This document shows positions 55,473-60,748 of a stretch of DNA of 60,748 nucleotides, in pieces. The notes beneath the pieces were generated by a model, which was not told the origin of the DNA, did no database searches, and saw only the letters and a list, made by a program, of their open reading frames with translations. Numbering within the stretch: the first letter of the stretch is position 1; each line of letters begins with the position of its first letter. Source of the stretch: Candidatus Nitrosothermus koennekei (GTDB lineage Archaea > Thermoproteota > Nitrososphaeria > Nitrososphaerales > Nitrosocaldaceae); the NCBI GenBank assembly GCA_013538715.1, contig JACAFH010000007.1:1-60748 (forward strand). The letters are read 5' to 3'. The translations under genes were made by a program, and so were the position numbers.

Positions 55473-56051
55473 TCACCTTAATAAGGGTTCCAGCACATTC
55501 TTTGCTGTAATATAACTTAATGGCCTTATATCGAAGTACCTTACTATTCCATCCTTATCCAGTACATACTTGCTATCTAAGTATCTTATATTATAATCCT
55601 TCACCGCTCTCTGCTCATTATCCTTCACTATATACCACGAGTCCCTTCCATACTGTTGTCTCCATTTAACCAACTCTTTATAATCTTCCGTCGGATCAAC
55701 GAATATTATAAGCACATTAAAACCAGCGTTTGTTTCGTCATAGTACTTTGCAAGCTGCTTTGCGCCGACTTGACATGGAGTGCACCATGTTGTTGTGAAG
55801 AATATGAATAATGGCTTGCCTTTTAATAGCTCTTTACTTATCTCTCCCTTCTCAATATCAAAGAGTTTAAAGTCTGGGGCAGTTGTGTTGATGGGTAAGC
55901 CTCCAATACTTGCACTGTTTGCTGTAGTAGGCGCTGTAGTAGGCGTAGGCTGTAAGTTTTGTGAGTTTACCATCAATATTATAACTATCAAAGCTATACC
56001 TATACAGCATCCTACTCCTATAACTATCATATAACGCTTTCTTGACTTCAT
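55473..56051 (-). CDS. Membrane-anchored TlpA/ResA-like thioredoxin
   Basis: This 192-residue protein has an N-terminal anchor (YMIVIGVGCCIGIALIVIIL) and a Thr/Pro linker. It then carries a TlpA domain with FFTTTWCTPCQVGAKQLAKY (active site WCTPC) and VLDKDGIVRYF. The thioredoxin domain would lie outside the membrane. Placed between two CC-type membrane proteins, with 1-4 base spacing, it probably keeps their cysteines reduced or passes metal thiolates; this is inference. The anchor helix itself carries a Cys pair. Confidence 0.8.
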   Translation of the reverse strand: MKSRKRYMIVIGVGCCIGIALIVIILMVNSQNLQPTPTTAPTTANSASIGGLPINTTAPDFKLFDIEKGEISKELLKGKPLFIFFTTTWCTPCQVGAKQLAKYYDETNAGFNVLIIFVDPTEDYKELVKWRQQYGRDSWYIVKDNEQRAVKDYNIRYLDSKYVLDKDGIVRYFDIRPLSYITAKNVLEPLLR

Positions 56052-56052
56052 A

Positions 56053-56616
56053 CTATACCACCTTATGCCTTCTATTAATACTAGTATTTACGATGTTCTT
56101 TGCTGTAAGGTAAAGAGATGCTATCAACAATGCTATGGTTATCGAGGCAAACTGAATACTATACACAGCAAGATAACTAAATGCCAATGAACCTATAGCA
56201 TAAACCAATATGCCACCACTACAACATGCAAAACTTGTAAAGAAGGCAGGTATAAATGATAAGAACGTTCTATTCGTCATGTTAATACTACAGCATCTAA
56301 CCCTTCTTCCATGTATTAATAATGCAACATTTAACCCTACTAGGAATGCTGTTATTATAATGAAAGCAATAGCATGATAGAATGCAAAAAAGTAAACATG
56401 ATTAGATAATGCTGCAATTATACCTATGTTTGTGAATCTTATGGTTGGTATTATTGGGAATATCTTTGCTAGATCTACTGTTGGATAGTATGATACTATA
56501 CCCACTATAAACATATAGGCAATTGAATATGCTATTGTTATTACTATTATCATCTTAAATCTCTCTGCTATAACAGTCTTGAGTAATACACGAAGACTAT
56601 TAGTCATCTCAGCCAT
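56053..56616 (-). CDS. Membrane protein with paired cysteines (candidate metal-ion transporter)
   Basis: This 187-residue protein has about five membrane helices. The loop GRRVRCCSINMTNRTFLSF and the following helix FFTSFACCSGGILVYAIGSL each hold a Cys pair, in the same order as in the protein at 55007 (SCCNIN, then CPAC). The two look like distant paralogues. It is the first gene after the divergent promoter shared with the HxlR regulator. No MerP-type periplasmic protein is seen. Transport of Hg(II) or a similar thiophilic ion is inferred. Confidence 0.6.
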   Translation of the reverse strand: MAEMTNSLRVLLKTVIAERFKMIIVITIAYSIAYMFIVGIVSYYPTVDLAKIFPIIPTIRFTNIGIIAALSNHVYFFAFYHAIAFIIITAFLVGLNVALLIHGRRVRCCSINMTNRTFLSFIPAFFTSFACCSGGILVYAIGSLAFSYLAVYSIQFASITIALLIASLYLTAKNIVNTSINRRHKVV

Positions 56617-56631
56617 ATATTTACACCATAT

Positions 56632-56675
56632 TAACTATATATCGAATAGTATTTAAACTATGAAGTATATAGTTA
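56632..56675. promoter_or_regulatory. Inverted repeat in the divergent promoter of the metal island
   Basis: TAACTATATA (56632-56641) and TATATAGTTA (56666-56675) are perfect 10-bp inverted arms with 24 bases between. They lie between the divergent starts at 56616 and 56686 and overlap the TATA-like tatttaaac. Such symmetry suits a dimeric repressor such as the HxlR protein encoded next to it. Confidence 0.6.
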
Positions 56676-56682
56676 GATAGTA
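56646..56682 (+). promoter_or_regulatory. 37-bp element, copy A (probable HxlR operator/promoter)
   Basis: The element runs from atagtatttaaactat to ttagatagta, ending 4 bases before the regulator ATG. A copy with 34 of 37 identical bases lies in inverted orientation at 57136-57172. The central tttaaa could serve as TATA box for both divergent transcripts. It overlaps the inverted repeat at 56632-56675. Binding by the adjacent HxlR protein is inference. Confidence 0.7.
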
Positions 56683-56685
56683 AGT

Positions 56686-57084
56686 ATGAGTAAGGATAGT
56701 AAGAATGATGATAGTAGCAGTGGTAACGACAATGTAATCTGCCTCTGTCCATTAGAGGGGATAATAGATATCATAAGCAAAAAGTGGTCATTGCTTATAA
56801 TAAATGAGATAGGTAATCATGGCAAACTAAGGTTCAACCATCTTATGAGGGAGCTTAGACCCGTAAGCCCAAAGACATTAGCAGATATGCTTAAGGAGTT
56901 GCATAATGCAGGATTGATAGATAGACGTGTATATAATGAGATACCTCCTAGGGTAGAGTATACATTAACCGATGAGGGTAAGAGTCTAAGGGAAGCGATA
57001 ATTCCACTTTTAAGATGGGCTATAGAAAGAGACGATGCTGCTATTGCACACTGTTCGTGCACATTAATAAGGAGCAGAGAGTAG
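56686..57084 (+). CDS. HxlR-family regulator with CxC and CSC motifs (probable metal/thiol sensor)
   Basis: This 132-residue winged-helix protein is of the HxlR class: ICLCPLEGIIDIISKKWSLL, then GKLRFNHLMRELRPVSPKTL and PRVEYTLTDEGKSL. Besides the conserved HxlR cysteine it has a second one nearby (CLCP) and a C-terminal AHCSCT. This cysteine set could bind Hg(II) or sense thiol oxidation. The gene lies between the divergent transport operon and the merA operon, with matching 37-bp elements on both sides, so it likely controls both. Confidence 0.8.
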   Translation: MSKDSKNDDSSSGNDNVICLCPLEGIIDIISKKWSLLIINEIGNHGKLRFNHLMRELRPVSPKTLADMLKELHNAGLIDRRVYNEIPPRVEYTLTDEGKSLREAIIPLLRWAIERDDAAIAHCSCTLIRSRE

Positions 57085-57135
57085 ATTCAGATGTAGACTT
57101 GCCTAACATAACTAGTAGCTATGCTAATGGATATC

Positions 57136-57172
57136 TACTATCTAATTATAAACTTTATAGTTTAAATACTAT
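57136..57172 (-). promoter_or_regulatory. 37-bp element, copy B (inverted), upstream of the microprotein and merA
   Basis: Reverse-complemented, it reads the same as copy A at 56646-56682 except for three bases. On the plus strand tttaaata (57161-57168) lies about 30 bases before GTG 57195, a suitable TATA distance for a leaderless transcript. The matching elements on both sides of the regulator gene suggest one regulator controls both operons. They also form an inverted repeat that could allow inversion of the 0.5-kb segment. Confidence 0.7.
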
Positions 57173-57194
57173 AGTTTCGATAGTAAAGGCAGAG

Positions 57195-57344
57195 GTGAAT
57201 TGTAGAATGTGTAACTGCTGTGGTATGAGTGACAAGGATAAGAAAGAATGGGAAGAATGGACTAAAGAGGATGGACAAGGCAGTAATGAGTATACACAGA
57301 AGGTAAAGACAAAGAGAGGTATAACGAAGCGCTTTAGATTCTAA
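57195..57344 (+). CDS. Cys-rich microprotein upstream of merA
   Basis: From GTG 57195 (or ATG 57207) the frame encodes about 49 residues beginning MNCRMCNCCGMSDKDKKEWE and ending in a basic tail. Four Cys fall within the first nine residues (C-x2-C-x-CC). It is followed 17 bases later by the merA ATG. The charged, soluble body and the Cys cluster suggest a small metal-binding or delivery protein, perhaps for Hg(II); no family is recognised. Its placement between operator copy B and merA supports a real gene. Confidence 0.55.
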   Translation: MNCRMCNCCGMSDKDKKEWEEWTKEDGQGSNEYTQKVKTKRGITKRFRF

Positions 57345-57361
57345 CACTAGAGGTGATAAAG

Positions 57362-58774
57362 ATGGCAAATAACTACAATCTTATTATTTTGGGTAACGGT
57401 GCTGCTGCATTCTCTGCTGCAATAAAGGCTACTGAGATAACCGATGGTAAAGCAAACATACTCATGATAGGCTCTGGAGAATTAGGGGGAACATGTGTAA
57501 ATGTAGGCTGTGTACCATCAAAGTACTTACTCGCTGCATCAAATACATACTTTAATATTCAGCATCCTAGGTTCAAAGGTATAGAACCAGTTAAGCCCAA
57601 TATAAGATTCAAGGATGTAATGCATGGTTTAAGATCATTGGTCTCTGAACTAAGAGAAAGCAAATATGCTGATATACTCAAATCGTATACAAACATAGAG
57701 TATATAGAAGGCAAAGCAAGATTCTCGTCATTTAACGAGGTAGAGGTAAACGATAGAGTATTCAAAGGAGATGCTATCATCGTAGCAACAGGTTCTAGAC
57801 CAAGCGTACCAAATATAGAAGGATTGAATGATATAGATTATCTAACAAGTAATACTATATGGGAAGTAGATGAATTACCTAATAGTATAGCAGTTATAGG
57901 TGCAGGTGCAGTAGGGCTTGAGATAGGACAAGCATTACTTCATTTTGGCTCAGTTGTCACTGTTATAGATGTTGCTAACAGGGTCATAGCAAATATGGAG
58001 CCAGAGTTATCATTGCTATTGCAGGAGAGGCTTGTAAGGGAAGGCATGAATCTGTATATGAAGGCTAGGATAAGCAGCATAAAGAGAGCCGATGGTAAGA
58101 AAGTTTTAGATATTATAACCTCTAATGGTAAAGAGCATCTAGAGGTTGATCAGGTATTAGTTGCAACTGGCAGGTTACCCAATACAGATGCTCTTAGATT
58201 AGATAGAGCAGATATAGAAGTAAATAAGCAAGGTTTTATAATAACCGATGATATGATGCAAACCAGTAATCCTCATGTATATGCTGCTGGTGATTGTATA
58301 GCAAAGAGATTCATGTTAGAGACAGTTGCTGCAAGAGAAGGAGTAATAGCAGCAGATAACATATTTGGTATTAGAGCAAATATGGATTATTTACATATTC
58401 CTTCAGTAGTGTTTACAACTCCACAGATAGCATCGGTAGGCTTTGGGGAAGAAGAATATGTTAACAAATACGGTTCATGTTCATGTAGGATTATTAAACT
58501 CGATAACATACCAAAGGCCATTATACTAAATGAAGATGAAGGGTTGGTGAAGATGGTTATAGATCCTAGTAACAGAAGGATAGTTGGTTTGCATATTGCA
58601 GCATATAATGCATCCGAGTACATAATTGAAGGTTCTCTTGCGATAAAGCTAGGATTAACAGTAGATGATATAATTAATACAGTACACGCATTTCCAACAC
58701 TCGCAGAATCAATAAAGATAGTAGCACAATCATTCATTAGAGATGTTAAGAGGATGAGTTGTTGTATGGAGTGA
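57362..58774 (+). CDS. merA: Mercuric reductase-like flavoprotein disulfide reductase
   Basis: This 470-residue FAD/NAD(P)H enzyme has LIILGNGAAAFSAAIKATE (FAD site), the redox pair GGTCVNVGCVPSK, AVIGAGAVGLEIGQALLHFG (NAD(P)H site), YAAGDCIAKRFMLETVAARE and the dimer-interface AFPTLAESI. The last residues are KRMSCCME, the C-terminal vicinal Cys pair that passes Hg(II) into the MerA active site. The N-terminal heavy-metal domain of some MerA proteins is absent. I take ATG 57362, after aggtgat, rather than GTG 57353. It should reduce Hg(II) to volatile Hg(0). Confidence 0.88.
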   Translation: MANNYNLIILGNGAAAFSAAIKATEITDGKANILMIGSGELGGTCVNVGCVPSKYLLAASNTYFNIQHPRFKGIEPVKPNIRFKDVMHGLRSLVSELRESKYADILKSYTNIEYIEGKARFSSFNEVEVNDRVFKGDAIIVATGSRPSVPNIEGLNDIDYLTSNTIWEVDELPNSIAVIGAGAVGLEIGQALLHFGSVVTVIDVANRVIANMEPELSLLLQERLVREGMNLYMKARISSIKRADGKKVLDIITSNGKEHLEVDQVLVATGRLPNTDALRLDRADIEVNKQGFIITDDMMQTSNPHVYAAGDCIAKRFMLETVAAREGVIAADNIFGIRANMDYLHIPSVVFTTPQIASVGFGEEEYVNKYGSCSCRIIKLDNIPKAIILNEDEGLVKMVIDPSNRRIVGLHIAAYNASEYIIEGSLAIKLGLTVDDIINTVHAFPTLAESIKIVAQSFIRDVKRMSCCME

Positions 58775-58830
58775 TATTGAATATATACTACGAGATAATT
58801 ATATATTAGCATCAGTTTTTAATAATACTT

Positions 58831-58856
58831 CTTTATTGCATAACGATGCAATAAAG
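58831..58856. terminator. Perfect 11-bp hairpin after merA
   Basis: CTTTATTGCAT and ATGCAATAAAG pair fully around an AACG loop, 57 bases after the merA stop. It could end merA transcription, or be the left-end hairpin of the TnpB-bearing element whose remnants follow. The symmetric stem is among the strongest in the window. Confidence 0.5.
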
Positions 58857-59290
58857 CATCGAATATTACAACATAAAGCCATTATATGCTCAGAGAGGGC
58901 TTGCAGATATCGCTTATGAGAATTAGAGAAGCGTTCTCTACCTAATCCTGAGGGTTTAGAGAATACAGTATTGATAAGGATGAGCAAGAGACCTTTGGCA
59001 GGAATACAAAGAGTGAAAGTAAATGTTACGAGAGGGAGACTAAAATACTCATAATGACAATAACTTTGATAGAGAGAAGAGTAGGAATGGTAACGCTAAA
59101 TTCGTTATAAAAGGCATTAAATTATAAGACGAGATTTGATATGCTTATTGATGCAATAGAAGGTAGAAATGGTATAACTATAGGAGATCCATGCATAGTT
59201 AGAAAGAACAATAGATACTTCCTACATATATCAATAAGCAAGAATGTAGATACAAAGAAGTTAAACGAAGAATCAGCAAACAACAATAAA

Positions 59291-59299
59291 GATAAGGCA
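59291..59299. repeat. 9-bp target-site duplication, left copy
   Basis: GATAAGGCA lies directly before the left terminal inverted repeat of the inserted IS. The same 9 bases follow the right end at 59874-59882. Removing one copy and the IS joins the TnpB reading frame NNNKDKA to LRLITKH. Confidence 0.8.
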
Positions 59300-59873
59300 G
59301 GGGTTGTTGCCTAATTCGATATCGCATACTATTCCACCTTGAATCCCAGTTTGTTTGCACATTGTATCCGGTTTAGCACTTCCATGTTCCACCCGATGTC
59401 CTTGATTATCCCAAATCTTTTCTGGTTGTTCTTTAACAGGAACCTGCAGTAGAGCTGGTGGTGTTCTGCTTCTTCGGCACCGAATATTCCCTCTATCAAT
59501 ACTATGTAGTGGTACACTGACACATTGAACAACTTGGAAGCCTTTCTAAGATACTTCATGCGTTCTCTGTTTCTGGCGTTTATCTTCTGCTTGACGTTTG
59601 GAAGCATGTTCATGCCAAACACAGATTTGCAGTTGTCCTGAGCGTCATAGCCTCTGTCAGCTTGAATATCGAGCCTGCAAGGTCTACTCCGTACTTAGTT
59701 TATTTAGCATCGAAGTATCAGTGAATCATGCGTCTGCTTGCTGGTTGTCCTTACAGTCAGTACCCGTCCTTCCTCTTGTGCTTGCACGTCATGGGGAGTG
59801 CATCCCTTCATGCTAAAGCTGATTCTATGAAACACCGTTTATTAGCAGTTAAAATGAATTAGGCAACAACGCC
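59300..59873. mobile_element. Short IS-derived element (574 bp) with 18-bp inverted ends
   Basis: Left end GGGGTTGTTGCCTAATTC (59300-59317) and the reverse complement of the right end, GGCGTTGTTGCCTAATTC (59856-59873), match at 17 of 18 bases. The element is flanked by 9-bp direct repeats. Inside, the minus strand holds the broken end of a DDE transposase. It is too short for a full IS and has internal stops, so it is a deleted, non-autonomous copy. It uses more G+C than the host, suggesting recent arrival. Confidence 0.85.
59329..59622 (-). pseudogene. DDE transposase, C-terminal fragment inside the short IS
   Basis: The 97-codon frame continues upstream in the same frame as DIQADRGYDAQDNCKSVFGM, the second catalytic Asp region of DDE transposases (aDrgYD). 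MLPNVKQKINARNRERMKYL and LIEGIFGAEEAEHHQL follow, with the catalytic Glu region. The first Asp region is lost to stops and deletion. The 9-bp duplication and 18-bp ends are compatible with IS4-like groups; the exact family is not settled. Confidence 0.65.
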
Positions 59874-59882
59874 GATAAGGCA
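59874..59882. repeat. 9-bp target-site duplication, right copy
   Basis: GATAAGGCA follows the right end of the IS directly and equals the copy at 59291-59299. After it the TnpB frame resumes as LRLITKHRRR. Confidence 0.8.
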
Positions 59883-60278
59883 TTAAGGCTTATAACTAAA
59901 CATAGAAGAAGGATAGAGAAGCAACAACTCATATTATCATTTCTAGCATACAACAAGTTCAGAGAAGAACTCAAACAGAAGCGTTGTGGAATAATATAAT
60001 CGTAGAGAATGTAAACCCAGCATACACCTCACAAATATGTGTAAGATGCGGCTCTAAAAATGAACAGACAACACAGAGAAGGTTCAAGTGTGAAAAATGT
60101 CATTGGAAAATGAATACTGATTATTAATGCTTCTCTGAACATAGTATTAAGGTATGCTAAGGAACTAGGTATTAAGATAAGATATAGTGGTAATAATACT
60201 GTAAACAACAATACTAGCAATAGCATACAGGGAAGGTAATAGTACAATGACTGACATGTGCTGTTGTCCCTCTGCAAG

Positions 60279-60294
60279 CCAGCATAAATGCTGG
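60279..60294. repeat. 7-bp hairpin, probable right-end structure of the TnpB element
   Basis: CCAGCAT-AA-ATGCTGG is a perfect stem with a 2-nt loop, about 40 bases past the TnpB tail. Subterminal hairpins near the right end are recognised by IS200/IS605 transposases and also form the end of TnpB guide RNAs. Given the decayed TnpB it is probably a relic. Confidence 0.5.
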
Positions 60295-60331
60295 TGGTAG
60301 AATTGGGTTTGTCATAGGATCCAAAGCAGAT

Positions 60332-60466
60332 ATGCAGAGGAACTCTATAGCGACTGGTGAGGACTATTCTTCTCTTGGAGAAGAGTTATCTGAAGTTGTT
60401 ATGGATGCAATACATCCTTGTATGTCTGCTAAAGAGATACATAACAAAAAATGCAATGGCGGATAA
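60332..60466 (+). CDS. Short ORF fragment, unknown
   Basis: Forty-four codons from ATG 60332 (MQRNSIATGEDYSSLGEELS) end at 60466. The frame stays open further upstream to about 60274 (ASINAGGRIGFVIGSKAD) without a start. It may be the 3' end of a host gene truncated by the TnpB element, since it begins right at the element's hairpin. Composition is protein-like, but I recognise no family. Confidence 0.3.
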   Translation: MQRNSIATGEDYSSLGEELSEVVMDAIHPCMSAKEIHNKKCNGG

Positions 60467-60575
60467 CAAAGCGCAAGGATAATACTATAACACATTTATA
60501 AATATCGTTTATGATTAAGCTTATGTAATTAAAGAAATAGCGGAAAATACAGGGAGTTAAAATCCAACTATTACT

Positions 60576-60748
60576 TTAAACCTTAACATATTCTGCATAT
60601 ACCATAGAGATAATGGTATCACTACCACATTTCTTACACTTATTACCATGTTTATAAACATAGTCGCCAACATTAAAGTCTCTCTTTAGTTTGTGCTTGC
60701 ATTTAGTGCATTCTTCTATAGTATAAACAATCGCCTTCTCCTCTTCCT
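60576..60748 (-). CDS. Zinc-ribbon protein (3' part; start beyond the window)
   Basis: The minus-strand frame is open from the window edge to TAA at 60576. It encodes EEEKAIVYTIEECTKCKHKL, then RDFNVGDYVYKHGNKCKKCG and SDTIISMVYAEYVKV. Two CxxC knuckles 20-25 residues apart form a zinc ribbon with a beta-sheet. Small proteins of this kind occur in Thaumarchaeota, but their function is unknown. The 5' end is missing. Confidence 0.6.
   Translation of the reverse strand, partial: EEEKAIVYTIEECTKCKHKLKRDFNVGDYVYKHGNKCKKCGSDTIISMVYAEYVKV

Larger units (their letters stand above)
59130..60240 (+). pseudogene. TnpB (IS200/IS605-type) pseudogene, interrupted by another IS
   Basis: The left part reads GITIGDPCIVRKNNRYFLHI and then SISKN, the beta region before the RuvC domain. 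After the inserted IS the frame resumes KALRLITKHRRRIEKQQ, and later NPAYTSQICVRCGSKNEQTT, RRFKCEKCHWKMNTDY and a stop. The YTSQxCxxCG and CxxC zinc-ribbon motif with the following D is diagnostic of TnpB. The first RuvC motif (DLG) is lost, and frameshifts and stops are present. It lies beside the metal island and marks mobile DNA. Confidence 0.8.

Noticed and set aside
57362-58774. MerA-like gene as plain dihydrolipoamide dehydrogenase
   Set aside because: The C-terminal SCC-Met-Glu pair and the metal-type neighbourhood are not features of lipoamide dehydrogenases, and no 2-oxoacid dehydrogenase subunits are nearby.
58775-59130. A transposase of the TnpA (Y1) type paired with the TnpB relic
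   Set aside because: No HUH motif or Y1-like frame is readable on either strand; the element looks like a TnpB-only (IS1341-like) relic.

Overview
The window looks like a chromosome segment of an AT-rich archaeon of the Thaumarchaeota/Nitrososphaerota, possibly a thermophilic Nitrosocaldales-like lineage. The archaeal markers are topoisomerase VI A and B, Alba, aIF1A with a Pno1-type KH protein, a GPN-loop GTPase, TrmB regulators, type 2 methionine aminopeptidase, a split transketolase and a TalC/MipB-type transaldolase. DnaK-DnaJ-GrpE, methylmalonyl-CoA mutase with its MeaB GTPase, and a secreted protein start resembling thaumarchaeal S-layer proteins fit the same lineage. The assignment is inference: no rRNA or amo gene is present.

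Layout. 0-10 kb: 5' end of a secreted protein, thioredoxin, regulators, tRNA-Gln, and the grpE-dnaK-dnaJ chaperone cluster. 9.7-10.3 kb: a small graveyard of mobile DNA beside tRNA-Ser. 10.4-47.9 kb: mostly dense housekeeping genes. These include ilvA; mutase and MeaB; a pentose-phosphate operon (PfkB kinase, transketolase N, Rpe, transketolase C, transaldolase); aIF1A-KH-top6B-top6A; ubiX; an isocitrate/isopropylmalate dehydrogenase; aspS; an Opp-type ABC ATPase; a CADD/TenA-like diiron protein; PCD; purD-bcp; the hemL-hemC-cobA-hemD operon; a P-II pair; a radical SAM protein; thrB-GPN; aconitase; an LhgO-like oxidase; and Alba. 48-53.3 kb: an accessory region ending at tRNA-Pro, with an unrecognised membrane protein, a secreted RTX-like repeat protein, an ATPase pseudogene and a truncated tyrosine integrase. 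53.4-54.3 kb: map. 54.3-60.5 kb: a second accessory region with a decayed coiled-coil gene, a probable mercury/thiol-metal island, and a TnpB pseudogene interrupted by a smaller IS. A zinc-ribbon gene is cut by the right edge.

Two signals stand out. First, the metal island joins a MerA-type flavoprotein to two membrane proteins with paired cysteines, a membrane-anchored TlpA-like thioredoxin, a Cys-rich HxlR regulator and a Cys-rich microprotein. A 37-bp element with 34 of 37 identical bases lies in opposite orientations on the two sides of the regulator gene. Second, the same module (RTX-like protein tail, ATPase tail, integrase) is found in two states of decay directly downstream of two different CCA-encoding tRNA genes. 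Each copy has a solitary CRISPR-repeat-like 26-27-mer on its far side. This points to a tRNA-targeting integrative element carrying a secreted calcium-binding-repeat protein.

Two of the three tRNA genes also carry 12-15 extra bases between acceptor stem and D arm, best explained as non-canonical introns.
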